A stretch of 64,000 bases of DNA, from positions 1,747,501 to 1,811,500 of the forward strand of contig NZ_CP048030.1 of the NCBI RefSeq assembly GCF_010092425.1, given 5' to 3'. This document shows positions 44,127 through 53,573 of the stretch, piece after piece (position 1 is the stretch's first letter; every line of letters starts with the position of its first letter). Made by a program: the position numbers and the translations under genes. The notes beneath the pieces are model-generated. The model was not told the DNA's origin, did no database searches, and was given only the letters and a program-made list of their open reading frames with translations. This stretch comes from Sinimarinibacterium sp. NLF-5-8 (GTDB taxonomy: Bacteria; Pseudomonadota; Gammaproteobacteria; Nevskiales; Nevskiaceae).

Positions 44127-46460
44127 TCAGCGTTTGCGCAGCGCCTCCATCAAGGCGGCACCGAGTGCGCCCTGCGCCGGCGGCGCCGTTTTTCGGTTCA
44201 TGACCGCCGACCTGGGCTCACCGCGCGCGCCACGGCGATCGGCAGCGGCACTGCTGCGCGCGGGCGCCGCCGCGCTGCCATCGTCTTTTTTCATCGACAG
44301 GGCAATGCGCTGGCGCGCGAGGTCCACATCCACCACGCGAACCTTGACGATGTCGCCCGCCTTGACCACTTCGTGCGGGTTTTTGACAAAGCGATCGGCC
44401 AGTTGCGAAACATGCACCAGCCCGTCCTGATGCACGCCAATATCCACAAACGCGCCAAAGGCGGCGACGTTGGTGACGGTGCCTTCCAGCGTCATCCCCG
44501 GTTTCAAATCGGCAACGGTGTTGATGCCTTCGGCAAAGGTGGCGGTCTTGAACTCCGGGCGCGGGTCGCGGCCGGGCTTTTCCAGCTCTTTGAAAATATC
44601 GCGCACGGTGGGCAGGCCAAAGCGCGCGTCCACAAACTGCTGCGGATTGAGTTTTTGCAGGGCGCTGGCGTCGCCCATGATGCTGCGCACGTCACGGCCA
44701 CAGGCGGCGATGATTTTTTGCGCCACGCCGTAGGCTTCTGGATGCACGGAGGATGCATCCAGCGGCTCGCTGCCGTCGCGGATGCGCAAAAACCCGGCGC
44801 ATTGTTCAAAGGCTTTGGGCCCCAGGCGCGGCACGTCGAGTAATTGTTTGCGCGATAAAAACGCGCCATTGGCATCGCGGTACACCACGATGGCCTGCGC
44901 CAGCGATGCACCCAGCCCCGACACGCGCGATAACAGCGAGGCCGAGGCGGTGTTCAAATCCACGCCGACGGCGTTGACCGCATCCTCCACCACCGCATCC
45001 AGGCTCTTGGCGAGGTGATGCTGATCCACATCGTGCTGGTACTGACCCACGCCGATGGATTTGGGCTCGATTTTCACCAGCTCGGCCAGCGGGTCTTGCA
45101 GACGGCGGGCAATGGACACCGCGCCGCGCAGCGATACGTCCAGATCGGGAAACTCGGCGGCTGCGGTGGCTGAGGCGGAGTAAACCGACGCACCCGCTTC
45201 TGACACCACCACCTTGAGCGGACGCGGCTCAGCCAGCGCGGGGAGTAAATCGGCCACCAGTTTTTCGGTTTCGCGACTGGCAGTGCCGTTGCCAATGGCG
45301 ATGAGTTCAACGCCGTGTTTTTTGATCAGGCGCGCGATTTCGGCCTGCGCGCCGCGCACGTCGTTTTTGGGCTGAAAGGGATACACGGTGCTGGTATCGA
45401 GCAGCTTGCCGGTGGCATCGACCACCGCAACCTTGACGCCGGTGCGAATGCCGGGGTCGAGCCCCAGCGTGGCACGAGTGCCCGCGGGCGCGGCCAGCAG
45501 CAGGTCTTTCAAGTTGCGGGCAAAAACGTCAATGGCCTCGGTTTCGGCGCGCGCGCGCAGTTCGCCCATCAAATCCACGGTGAGGCTGGTGCTGAGTTTG
45601 ACCCGCCATGCCCAGCGTGCGGCGTCCATCAGCCAGGCATCGGCGGCGCCGCCATCGGCGCGCGCGTGGATGGCCTGGGCGCACAGCCGTTCCAGCGGTT
45701 TGTAGGGCGCGGGATCGTCGGCATCGGCCACCAGATCGAGCATCAGGATTTCTTCATTGCGCCCGCGCATCATCGCCAGCGCGCGGTGGCCGGCCACTTT
45801 GTGCCAGGGCTCGTGGTGGTCAAAGTAGTCCGAGAACTTGGCACCGGCGGCCTCTTTGCCTTCCCACACTTTGGCGGTGATTTCGGCATGGGCGCGCAGG
45901 TACGCGCGCAGTTCGCCCAGCAGTTCGGCGTTTTCAGACAGGCGCTCCATCAAGATATCGCGCGCGCCATCGAGGGCGGCCTTGACGTCGGGTACCGCGT
46001 CATTCAGGTACGCGGCGGCTTCGTCTTGCGGCACCCGCGCGCGGTTTTCAAGCAGCGCGTCCAGCAGCGGTTCCAGTCCGTTTTCGCGCGCGATCTGCGC
46101 GCGCGTGCGGCGCTTGGGTTTGTAGGGCAGATACAGGTCTTCCACCTCGGCTTTGGTGGTGACGCTGCGCAACTTGGCTTCTAGTTCTTCGCTGAGCTTG
46201 TCCTGGCTGCGAATGGATTCGATGACGGCGGCGCGGCGATCTTCCAGCTCGCGCAGGTAGCCCAGCCGTTCTTCGAGTTTGCGCAGTTGGGTGTCGTCGA
46301 GCCCGCCGGTGATTTCTTTGCGGTAGCGCGCGATAAACGGCACGGTGGCGCCACTGTCGAGCAGCGCCACGGCGGCGCTGACCTGGGCGGGTTTGGCGGC
46401 GATTTCTTCGGCAATGGTGCGCGCGATTTGCGCGTGAACGGCGGTATCAACAGCGGTCAT
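44127..46460 (-). CDS. tex: Transcription accessory protein Tex
   Basis: 777 residues. Tex N-terminal helical region ([20 protein letters not shown]… [10 protein letters not shown]), a YqgF/RuvC-like core ([20 protein letters not shown]), helix-hairpin-helix units ([20 protein letters not shown]) and an S1 domain at about 655-725 ([20 protein letters not shown]). The C-terminus is a Lys/Arg/Ala tail. It binds nucleic acids and influences transcription and stress tolerance. Confidence 0.96.
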   Translation of the reverse strand: MTAVDTAVHAQIARTIAEEIAAKPAQVSAAVALLDSGATVPFIARYRKEITGGLDDTQLRKLEERLGYLRELEDRRAAVIESIRSQDKLSEELEAKLRSVTTKAEVEDLYLPYKPKRRTRAQIARENGLEPLLDALLENRARVPQDEAAAYLNDAVPDVKAALDGARDILMERLSENAELLGELRAYLRAHAEITAKVWEGKEAAGAKFSDYFDHHEPWHKVAGHRALAMMRGRNEEILMLDLVADADDPAPYKPLERLCAQAIHARADGGAADAWLMDAARWAWRVKLSTSLTVDLMGELRARAETEAIDVFARNLKDLLLAAPAGTRATLGLDPGIRTGVKVAVVDATGKLLDTSTVYPFQPKNDVRGAQAEIARLIKKHGVELIAIGNGTASRETEKLVADLLPALAEPRPLKVVVSEAGASVYSASATAAAEFPDLDVSLRGAVSIARRLQDPLAELVKIEPKSIGVGQYQHDVDQHHLAKSLDAVVEDAVNAVGVDLNTASASLLSRVSGLGASLAQAIVVYRDANGAFLSRKQLLDVPRLGPKAFEQCAGFLRIRDGSEPLDASSVHPEAYGVAQKIIAACGRDVRSIMGDASALQKLNPQQFVDARFGLPTVRDIFKELEKPGRDPRPEFKTATFAEGINTVADLKPGMTLEGTVTNVAAFGAFVDIGVHQDGLVHVSQLADRFVKNPHEVVKAGDIVKVRVVDVDLARQRIALSMKKDDGSAAAPARSSAAADRRGARGEPRSAVMNRKTAPPAQGALGAALMEALRKR

Positions 46461-46611
46461 GATTCAAAAGAGGCACGGTGAAAAGGGCGGCGACGATAGC
46501 GCGCGCGTCGCTGGCTGCCAATCTGGTGCGCGCCATCGTTTTGTGTTTGGGTAAAACGGCGATAAAAGGCATAGCATCTACGTCACAACAAAGACCAGAG
46601 CAGGAGACACC

Positions 46612-47979
46612 ATGAAAATCGCCAAACGCCTGAACCCGTTGGATCGCACTTTTTTGGCGGCAGAGACTCGCGAGTCGATGATGCACGTCGGCTCCCTGAT
46701 GGAGTTCACCCTGCCTGAGGATGCGCCGGCCGACTGGCTGCGGGGTCTGATCGATGAGGTGCGCGCGCAGGCCAAGGCCTATCCGCCGTGGAACCTGAAA
46801 CTGCGTCACCCGCAATTGCTGACCAGTCCGCTCCAGGCGTGGCTGGAAGACGACGATTTTGACGTGGACTATCACGTGCGCCGCTCGGCGCTGCCGCCGC
46901 CCGGCGATGAACGCGAACTGGGGATTCTGGTGTCGCGCCTGCACAGTCATGCCATTGATTTTCATCGGCCACCGTGGGAACTGCATATCATCGAAGGCCT
47001 GGAGGGCGGACGCATCGCGCTGTATATCAAGGTGCATCATGCGCTGGTAGACGGCTATACCGGTGCCAAGCTGCTGACCCGTAGCCTGGCCAAGTCGCCG
47101 GAAGACCGGGATACGCCGATGTTCTTTGCCCAACCGCCGCCGCCCAGCAAGATCAGCAGCGAAGGGGGTTCATTGATGGCGGCACTGCTGGATGCGGCGC
47201 GCGCGCAGATCGGCAGCACCAAGGTCATCACCCATGCGCTGAAAAAAACCTTGGGCAAGCAGCGCGGCGCGCTGGTGGCGCCAATGCAAGCGCCCAAATC
47301 GCGCCTTAATCAGCGCATCAGTCGCAATCGTCGCTTTGCCACCCAGCAATTTCAGCTGGAGCGCCTGCGCGCGGTCGCCAAACGCTACAACGGCACCCTC
47401 AATGATGTGGTGCTGGCGCTGTGCGGCGGGGCGCTGCGGCAACTGCTGTGCGAGCTGGGCGAGCTGCCGCAGGCGCCGCTGACCGCGATGCTGCCGGTCA
47501 ACATCCGCCCCAAGGATGATCCCGGCGGCGGCAATGCCGTCGGCGCGATTCTGGCCTCGCTGGGCACCGACACCGCCGATCCGATTGACCGCATTGCCGC
47601 CATCATCGCCTCCACCCGCGAGGCCAAGGCGCAGCTTTCAGGGATGACGCGCGGGGCGATCCTGCAATACAGCGCGCTGCTGATGTCCCCGCTGCTGCTG
47701 TCGCAGATTCCGGGCGCAGTCGGTCGTATCCGCCCGGCGTTCAATCTGGTGATTTCCAACGTCCCCGGGCCGCGCGAGGCGCTGTATTTTCGCGGCGCAC
47801 GCATGGATGGCTGTTATCCGCTGTCAATCCCGTTCCACGGCTATGCACTGAACATCACCGTGGTCAGCTATCTGGATACGCTGAACTTTGGCTTTATCGG
47901 CTGCCGCGACACGGTGCCGCATCTGCAACGCCTGGCGATCTACAGCCGGGACGCTCTGGCGCAACTGGAGGCGGGCTGA
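46612..47979 (+). CDS. Wax ester synthase/diacylglycerol acyltransferase (WS/DGAT)
   Basis: 455 residues. N-terminal LNPLDRTFLAAETRESMMHV and the catalytic H-H-x3-D-G motif (VHHALVDG, 142-148) are diagnostic; PLTAMLPVNIRPKD and the NVPGP segment near residue 385 (VISNVPGPREALYF) are also conserved. It esterifies fatty alcohols or diacylglycerol with acyl-CoA to make storage lipid. Single gene; ATG after GGAGAC. Presence points to neutral-lipid storage by the organism. Confidence 0.93.
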   Translation: MKIAKRLNPLDRTFLAAETRESMMHVGSLMEFTLPEDAPADWLRGLIDEVRAQAKAYPPWNLKLRHPQLLTSPLQAWLEDDDFDVDYHVRRSALPPPGDERELGILVSRLHSHAIDFHRPPWELHIIEGLEGGRIALYIKVHHALVDGYTGAKLLTRSLAKSPEDRDTPMFFAQPPPPSKISSEGGSLMAALLDAARAQIGSTKVITHALKKTLGKQRGALVAPMQAPKSRLNQRISRNRRFATQQFQLERLRAVAKRYNGTLNDVVLALCGGALRQLLCELGELPQAPLTAMLPVNIRPKDDPGGGNAVGAILASLGTDTADPIDRIAAIIASTREAKAQLSGMTRGAILQYSALLMSPLLLSQIPGAVGRIRPAFNLVISNVPGPREALYFRGARMDGCYPLSIPFHGYALNITVVSYLDTLNFGFIGCRDTVPHLQRLAIYSRDALAQLEAG

Positions 47980-47992
47980 TCTGGTGGCTGCA

Positions 47993-48033
47993 ACCGGCGC
48001 GGGCACAACGCTATACCTGTTGCCCGCGCCGGT
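47993..48033. terminator. Hairpin shared by convergent WS/DGAT and DUF1161 genes
   Basis: A 13-bp perfect stem (ACCGGCGCGGGCA / TGCCCGCGCCGGT) with a 15-nt loop spans the short gap and the last codons of the DUF1161 gene. Neither side has a T-run, so it is a candidate, not a clear intrinsic terminator. Confidence 0.5.
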
Positions 48034-48277
48034 AGATGATGCGCTTTTGTCCTCCCTCACAGCGCCCGACGACGCGATGTCCGGCGCGCACGCCTGCGAC
48101 CGGAATCACATCCAGCTGGTAGTCCCTGACGCCCTTGGCTTCCAGCGTCTCGGCAATCTGCGCCTTGAGTATGGCGCAGGCCAGCACCTGCCCTTGCGGC
48201 GCCGTTGCCTGCGCCGCCAACGGCAGCAGCAGGCCGCTCAGCACAGCCATCAGGCCGCCGATTCTGCCCAGGTTCAT
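48011..48277 (-). CDS. DUF1161 periplasmic protein
   Basis: 88 residues. Signal peptide (NLGRIGGLMAVLSGLLLPLA, cleaved after AQA) then the DUF1161 pattern: Cys in VLACAILKAQIAETLEAKGV, YQLDVIPV, and the VVGRCEGGQKRIIYRR end. The two Cys probably form a disulfide. It begins in ATGA overlap with the DUF3014 gene stop, so the two are co-translated. Function unknown. Confidence 0.85.
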   Translation of the reverse strand: MNLGRIGGLMAVLSGLLLPLAAQATAPQGQVLACAILKAQIAETLEAKGVRDYQLDVIPVAGVRAGHRVVGRCEGGQKRIIYRRGQQV

Positions 48278-49143
48278 GGGCGGCTCGATGCGGCAGCATC
48301 GGCGGCACGCAAGGCCTCGGCCAGCGCCGCCAGCTTGCGCTGGATCGTGCGCGCGTGCGCATCGCCCACCCGAATCAGAATCTTGCGCCCCCACGACAAA
48401 CGCTCCAGCCGTACATCGGCAAACGTATACAGCACCTTGGGACGCGCCAGCACGATCGGCTCGGCAGGCACAGCAAACCCGCTCAAATGATCGAGCACGT
48501 CCAGCAGGCGCGGCAAAAACTGCGCTTGCGGATAACCCTGCTCCTGATATGCGCGATCAAACAACGGGGCATAACGCCGATACAACCGCGCCAGTGCCCC
48601 CACATCCACCGCATCCAGCGCTGAAACAAAGGCGTCATACCGCTCGGCATTGTCCGCAGACAACACGGTTTGCCCTTGTTGATCCACGGCGACCACCAGC
48701 GGTTCGCCAACATGAATCGTTGCGCGCTGCTTGAGCGCGATAGGCTCACCATCGAGGCTGTTGACGGTCACCACCAGACGGCGGATGACATGATCGGGGA
48801 TCAAAAAAGCCTCGACCGGCGGTGCGCCAAAAACATCGGCCAGCGCCGCCCGCATCGGGATATCGCTGTCGGCCAGGGACGGCAACGGCGCGACCGTGGC
48901 TGCCGTGGCGTCCGGCTCAGAAAACGCGCTCGGCGTCTGCGCCTGCGCATCGGCGGCATCAGGCGTTGATGCCGGCGCCGGCGCCGCTGTAAAGGCCGGC
49001 GGCGCAGACGATGACAGCGACTCATGGGCAGATGGCGGAACCACCACGCGCCCATCCGCCCAGTAAAACCAGCTCGCCACCGCCAGCAGCAACAGAATCG
49101 CAACCCCTGCCGCGCTCAGCGCAAGCTTCGATGTTTTGGCCAT
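48274..49143 (-). CDS. DUF3014 membrane-anchored periplasmic protein
   Basis: 289 residues. One N-terminal membrane helix (LALSAAGVAILLLLAVASWF), a Pro/Ala/Ser/Asp-rich linker (about 35-85) and the DUF3014 domain (IPMRAALADVFGAPPVEAFL… VVTVNSLDGEPIALKQR… RLYRRYAPLFDRAYQEQGYP). The ATG at 49143 is preferred to an upstream in-frame ATG because it places the helix normally. Paired with DUF1161. No biochemical role is known. Confidence 0.85.
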   Translation of the reverse strand: MAKTSKLALSAAGVAILLLLAVASWFYWADGRVVVPPSAHESLSSSAPPAFTAAPAPASTPDAADAQAQTPSAFSEPDATAATVAPLPSLADSDIPMRAALADVFGAPPVEAFLIPDHVIRRLVVTVNSLDGEPIALKQRATIHVGEPLVVAVDQQGQTVLSADNAERYDAFVSALDAVDVGALARLYRRYAPLFDRAYQEQGYPQAQFLPRLLDVLDHLSGFAVPAEPIVLARPKVLYTFADVRLERLSWGRKILIRVGDAHARTIQRKLAALAEALRAADAAASSRP

Positions 49144-49317
49144 AACCGCTCCGTTGAACCGTTTCGTGCAGAGTGTCACATACAACGGCTCGATCGCCAG
49201 AATCGCAAATCTCATCCACTCGGGGGAGTCAAGGCTTTGGCGGGGCTGATAAAAACACAACCATAATTATCGAACCTGCTTCTCAAAATTATTCGGAAGC
49301 CTTACACGGAGCCACCC

Positions 49318-50676
49318 ATGTCATCCGCCGCCGCATCAACCTCGCTGCAAAAAACACCTTATGTCCCCGGCCTGCCCTATCTTGGCAGCGCACTGGAAAT
49401 GGCCAAAGATCCGGCTGCCTTTTTCGTCAAGTGCTATCGCAAGTACGGGCCGGTCTGCCGCTTGACGGTCGCCGGTGAGCGCTATGTGCTGATGTCGGGC
49501 CCGGAAGCGGCCGAGTTTCTCGGCACGCGCGAAGGCAAGGAATCATTGCGCTCCAAGGAGTTCTGGGAAGGTCTGGTCAAAGAATACAAAGCCACGCGCG
49601 CGCTCACCGGCTGCGATGGCGCCGAGCACAAAGAACTGCGTGACGTCATGCGCCGCGGCTACTCCAAGGAAGCAATCAAGGGCCGCTATAACGATCTGAT
49701 CGATATTGCCGACAAGGCGTTTGACCGCGACTGGAAAACCGGCACCGATGTGCACGTTCTGCGCGCGATGCAGTATCTGGTGGTGGATGAACTCGGCACC
49801 ATTCTCACCGGCTCGGCGCCGCTGGAATACGTCAAGGACATCCGCACGATGATCCTGTACATCCTCAACGTACTGGTGACGCGCCAACGGCCCAAGATCC
49901 TGCTGCATCGTCCCGAATACAAAAAGTCCAAGGCCAAGGTGTTCGAGCTGGGCGACAAGATGATCGACTTCGCCAAGGCGCGCTACGGCAAGGTCGATGA
50001 AGCCAATCTCATCGACGACATCTACAAAGCGCACCGCGAAACCAGCGCCGTCCCCGCCTCCGATCTTTACCTGACCTTGACCGGCCCGTACATGGCCGGA
50101 CTGGACACCGTTGCCAACACCATCGCCTCGGTGTGCTACGCCGTGCTCAAGCACCCCGACGTGCTGCGCCGCGTTCATGAAGAAGTCGATGCCCTGTTTG
50201 CCAGAGGCCCCATCGACGAAGCCACGTTCATGAAGGACATTCCGTGCCTGAACGGCGCGATCATGGAAGCCATGCGCCTGTACCCGATCGCCGTGGCGCA
50301 AATGCGTACCGCAACCAGGGATTTTGTATTCAAGGGTCACCAGATCTACGAAGGCGAGATGATCTACATCGGCACTTCGGTTCCGCATTTCATGGAAGAG
50401 TTCTGGCCCAACCCGACCGCATTCGATATCGACCGCTACCAGAAACCACGCGCCGAACACATGCAGTCCGGCGCCTACTCACCTTATGGCCGTGGCCCAC
50501 ACACCTGCCTGGGCAAAAGTCTGGCCGAGGTGCTGATGGCGGCGATGATGGCGCGCTTCTTCCATCAGCTCGATCTGGAACTCGAATCACCGGATTATGT
50601 GCTCAAGACCAAAACCGCCCCGACCCCGGGGCCGGCCGACAGCTTCAAGGTTCGCGTCAAGGGTCGCCGCCACTGA
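49318..50676 (+). CDS. Cytochrome P450
   Basis: 452 residues. I-helix AGLDTVANT (260-268), K-helix EAMR (317-320) and heme loop YGRGPHTCLG with Cys397. The usual first Phe of F-x2-G-x3-C-x-G is Tyr here. The N-terminus (TPYVPGLPYLGSALEMAKDP) lacks a membrane anchor, so it is soluble and needs a separate electron donor; no ferredoxin is adjacent. It hydroxylates an unknown hydrophobic substrate; steroids, terpenoids or alkanes are all possible. The ATG at 49318 follows ACGGAGCC. Confidence 0.93.
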   Translation: MSSAAASTSLQKTPYVPGLPYLGSALEMAKDPAAFFVKCYRKYGPVCRLTVAGERYVLMSGPEAAEFLGTREGKESLRSKEFWEGLVKEYKATRALTGCDGAEHKELRDVMRRGYSKEAIKGRYNDLIDIADKAFDRDWKTGTDVHVLRAMQYLVVDELGTILTGSAPLEYVKDIRTMILYILNVLVTRQRPKILLHRPEYKKSKAKVFELGDKMIDFAKARYGKVDEANLIDDIYKAHRETSAVPASDLYLTLTGPYMAGLDTVANTIASVCYAVLKHPDVLRRVHEEVDALFARGPIDEATFMKDIPCLNGAIMEAMRLYPIAVAQMRTATRDFVFKGHQIYEGEMIYIGTSVPHFMEEFWPNPTAFDIDRYQKPRAEHMQSGAYSPYGRGPHTCLGKSLAEVLMAAMMARFFHQLDLELESPDYVLKTKTAPTPGPADSFKVRVKGRRH

Positions 50677-50740
50677 AACAATCGCCGCAGGCGTCTTCAG
50701 CCCCGCCTGCGGCGACACGCTGGCGCGCAGCAAACGGGGG

Positions 50741-50801
50741 TTGATGAGCGCAATAGCGCGCAAAACAACCCCAGCCGTTCGAGCCGTGAATCGACGCGCA
50801 A
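50741..50801 (+). repeat. Mosaic dispersed repeat, short copy without hairpin
   Basis: TTGATGAGCGCAATAGCGCG…CAAAACAACC…CAGC (50741-50775) and GCCGTGAATCGACGCGCAA (50783-50801) match the two flanks of the longer element at 54741-54849, which has a large hairpin between them. It lies between the P450 gene and its terminator. Confidence 0.7.
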
Positions 50802-50802
50802 C

Positions 50803-50834
50803 AAAAAACCCCGATCTTGCGATCGGGGTTTTTT
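50803..50834. terminator. Bidirectional terminator between P450 and cold-shock genes
   Basis: ACCCCGATC-TTGC-GATCGGGGT stem with A-runs on the left and T-runs on the right, suitable for both converging transcripts. Confidence 0.92.
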
Positions 50835-50853
50835 TGATTCGGTCGTGCTGAAA

Positions 50854-51066
50854 TTACAGCGCGCGAATCTGGGTTGCCTGCATGCCCTTGGGGCCGCGCT
50901 GGGCAACATATTCCACTTTCTGGCCTTCGGCGAGGGTTTTGAAGCCCGTGCCTTGGATTTCCTTGAAGTGGGCGAAAAGGTCTTCTCCACCAGCGCTCGG
51001 GGTAATAAAGCCAAAGCCTTTGGCTTCGTTGAACCATTTGACGGTTCCGGTTGCAACATTGCTCAT
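50854..51066 (-). CDS. Cold-shock protein, CspA family
   Basis: 70 residues. RNP1 (KGFGFI) and RNP2-like (DLFAHF) motifs in a single OB-fold: [20 protein letters not shown]. The ATG at 51066 is chosen; a longer reading starts upstream in the leader. The RNP2 position carries Ala (LFAHF) instead of the usual Val (VFVHF). RNA-chaperone activity at low temperature or in stationary phase is expected. Confidence 0.95.
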   Translation of the reverse strand: MSNVATGTVKWFNEAKGFGFITPSAGGEDLFAHFKEIQGTGFKTLAEGQKVEYVAQRGPKGMQATQIRAL

Positions 51067-51348
51067 TTGAAACAACTTCCTTGATGAAAAAACAGGCTGC
51101 CCGCCTGCGAAGGGTGCACGTACGATCAAGGAAGCCATCTGACGAATTCAGCCCAAAAGATTTGGGAAAACACGCAAAGTCCACTGCTTGAAACGACTGC
51201 GGCGTGCACACTACGTGAATCTGATGCATCTGTCGACTACCGTTTGGCAGGTGATTCCGCACAACCTTTATCCATTGCCCCGCCACCCTGGGCGGCGATG
51301 CCGTACATTGCCGCTCCCCCATTGTTCACACCATCGGATCGCTCCATC

Positions 51349-52710
51349 ATGCTTCGCCTCTGGCTTGTTGTTTTGCTGTCTGCTGCGCTTGGCGCATGCA
51401 CGCATATCCGCACTTCTTCCAACGCTGCGGCTGACGCTGCGTCCCGTCCGGCGATACAAGCCTGGCAGGCGCTGCAAGCCGAGTTTGAGGGCGATCTGCA
51501 ACAACTCGCACACCCTCCGCCCGACAGCACCACAGCGGCGTTGGCATATCCCTACAGCGCGAATTACCGCCTGCGTGAGCAGAACCTGCATAACGAGGCT
51601 TTGACGCGCGCGCAAAACATCAACGTCGATGCCCTGGATGACGACGCGCGCGAACAGTGGGAACTGTTTGTCCTGGCGCGCCGCGAGGCGCTCGCGCGCC
51701 TGCTGTTTCCTCAATATCGGCTGGCGCTCGATCCCATCCCCGATCCGGTAGCACAGTTCACCGCGCAAGCCAGCGGCCACGGCACACAACGCTTTTCGGT
51801 CATGGCCGACTACCAGCACTGGGCGCAGACCGCGCGCGGCTTTCCTGCGCTGGTGGATCAGCTCATCGCCAATCTCGGGCAAGGCATTGCCAGCAGCATC
51901 ACCGAGCCTCAGATACGGGTCGCGCATCTGATCACTGAGCTGGATGCGGTGATTTCCGATGACCCGCGCGATACGCACCTGTGGCAACCGATCGCGCAGA
52001 TGCCGGCCAGCATCGCGCGCGCAGACCAGGAACAACTGGTGGCGGATTATGAAATTCTGGTTGCCGATCGGCTGATCCCGGCCTATCAAAAGCTGCGCGA
52101 TTATCTGCACGACACTTACGAGGCTGCGGCGCGCAGCACGCCGGGAATGGCAGCACTGCCCAATGGCGCGCAGTGGTACACCACCTTGCTGCGCCAGGCC
52201 ACCAGCACCACCCTGCATGCCAGCGAGTTGCACCGCATCGCCACCCACCAGATCGCGCATCTGCACGCGCAGGGTGTTTACGCCTGCGGCAACGGCGCAC
52301 TGATCGATCCGCGCAACGACAGCGGCCAGGCCTATCGCCAAGGGTTGGCCCTGTATCGCGCCAACGATGCCGCTCAGGAATTGCGCGCAGCAGCAGCGCT
52401 GGCGCTGGATACCGGCATCCATGCACATCGCTGGAGTACGGAACAAGCGGCGCAGTTCTGGCGCAGCACCTGTCAGAGCTCGGCCACCGAAGCCCTGCAG
52501 ATGGTCATGCAGGTCAGCGCTGATCCCGCGCGCGCCAGCGCTGCGGCCGTCGGCCTGCTGAAACTGCGTGAACTGCACGCCACCGCACAGGCTCAACTCG
52601 GCTCCAGTTTTGATGCGCGCGCTTTTGAAGCTGCGCTGCCCCAGAACCAACAATCCACGCTATCCATCGTCACACGTCGTTTCAGCCGCTGGCTGGCCGC
52701 GCGCGGATAG
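51349..52710 (+). CDS. DUF885-family lipoprotein, internally shortened
   Basis: 453 residues, shorter than the usual 560-600. Lipoprotein signal LRLWLVVLLSAALGAC (lipid Cys17). DUF885 features visible are LWQPIAQMP, SITEPQIRVAHLI, TTLLRQATSTTLHASELHRI and DTGIHAHRWSTEQAAQF. The HE-x2-PGH metal-binding segment and the following EGWALY block, which normally lie between the last two, are missing, so the peptidase-like active site appears lost. The ATG at 51349 starts the signal; earlier in-frame ATGs do not. Whether it is a pseudo-enzyme or a decaying gene is unclear. Confidence 0.72.
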   Translation: MLRLWLVVLLSAALGACTHIRTSSNAAADAASRPAIQAWQALQAEFEGDLQQLAHPPPDSTTAALAYPYSANYRLREQNLHNEALTRAQNINVDALDDDAREQWELFVLARREALARLLFPQYRLALDPIPDPVAQFTAQASGHGTQRFSVMADYQHWAQTARGFPALVDQLIANLGQGIASSITEPQIRVAHLITELDAVISDDPRDTHLWQPIAQMPASIARADQEQLVADYEILVADRLIPAYQKLRDYLHDTYEAAARSTPGMAALPNGAQWYTTLLRQATSTTLHASELHRIATHQIAHLHAQGVYACGNGALIDPRNDSGQAYRQGLALYRANDAAQELRAAAALALDTGIHAHRWSTEQAAQFWRSTCQSSATEALQMVMQVSADPARASAAAVGLLKLRELHATAQAQLGSSFDARAFEAALPQNQQSTLSIVTRRFSRWLAARG

Positions 52711-52837
52711 CTGCAAGCTATCGTGTCAATAAAAACGTTTTTATTTTATTTAATATATTTTTTTATAAACTGTTTCCTGTCGGCGGCTCACAGAGGCCTC
52801 CCGGCACTTCATTGAACTTTGATTTTGGAGACAGATC

Positions 52838-53464
52838 GTGACCTTACGTTTGAGCGACACCGCACCGAATTTCAAGATTGCCACCACCACCGGCGATATC
52901 GACTTTCACCAATGGGCTGGCGATGCCTGGGTCTTTTTCTTCAGTCACCCGGCTGACTTCACCCCGGTGTGCACCACCGAAATGGGACGCACGGCGCAGC
53001 TTGCGCCCGAGTTTGAAAAGCGCAATTGCAAACCGCTGGGGCTGTCCACCGACTCGGTTGATGAGCATCTCAAATGGATCGAGGACGTCAACGCAACGCA
53101 GAACACCACGCTGCGCTTTCCGATTGTGGCCGACGCCGATCGCAAGATCGCCGAGCTGTACGACATGATCCACCCCGGCCAAAGCCAGACCGCCGCCGTG
53201 CGTTCGGTATTCATCATCGACCCGGCCAAGAAAATCCGCCTGATCATGACCTACCCGATGAGCGTGGGGCGTAACTTTGATGAAATCCTGCGCGTCATTG
53301 ATGCCCTGCAAACCGGCGACAAACACCGCGTCGCAACCCCCGCTGACTGGCGTCCGGGCGGCAAGGTCATCATCCCGCCGAGCATCAAAAACGATGAGGC
53401 CAAAACGCTGTTCCCGCAGGGCTGGGACGAGGTTCGTTCATACCTGCGTCTGACCCAGGTTTGA
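52838..53464 (+). CDS. 1-Cys peroxiredoxin (Prx6 family)
   Basis: 208 residues. Peroxidatic Cys45 in the motif FTPVCTTE, with the Prx6-type tail ADWRPGGKVIIPPSIKNDEA and no resolving Cys in a CxxC pair. Reduces hydrogen peroxide and organic peroxides. Starts at GTG (52838) with GGAGA upstream. The 127-nt leader is unusually AT-rich (52735-52780) with an AAAAACGTTTTT palindrome; stress-responsive promoter possible. Confidence 0.94.
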   Translation: MTLRLSDTAPNFKIATTTGDIDFHQWAGDAWVFFFSHPADFTPVCTTEMGRTAQLAPEFEKRNCKPLGLSTDSVDEHLKWIEDVNATQNTTLRFPIVADADRKIAELYDMIHPGQSQTAAVRSVFIIDPAKKIRLIMTYPMSVGRNFDEILRVIDALQTGDKHRVATPADWRPGGKVIIPPSIKNDEAKTLFPQGWDEVRSYLRLTQV

Positions 53465-53494
53465 TCGGCGGATGAACTGATCCCTGAGTCAACC

Positions 53495-53529
53495 GCGCGC
53501 GCCAGCCCCCGCCTGGCGCGCGCTTTTTT
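53495..53529 (+). terminator. Rho-independent terminator after the peroxiredoxin
   Basis: GCGCGCGCCAG / CTGGCGCGCGC, a perfect 11-bp stem with a 7-nt loop, then TTTTTT. Confidence 0.92.
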
Positions 53530-53573
53530 GTGCCTGCCTACAATGCCAGCCCGGTTGATTTTGAGCCTTGCGC

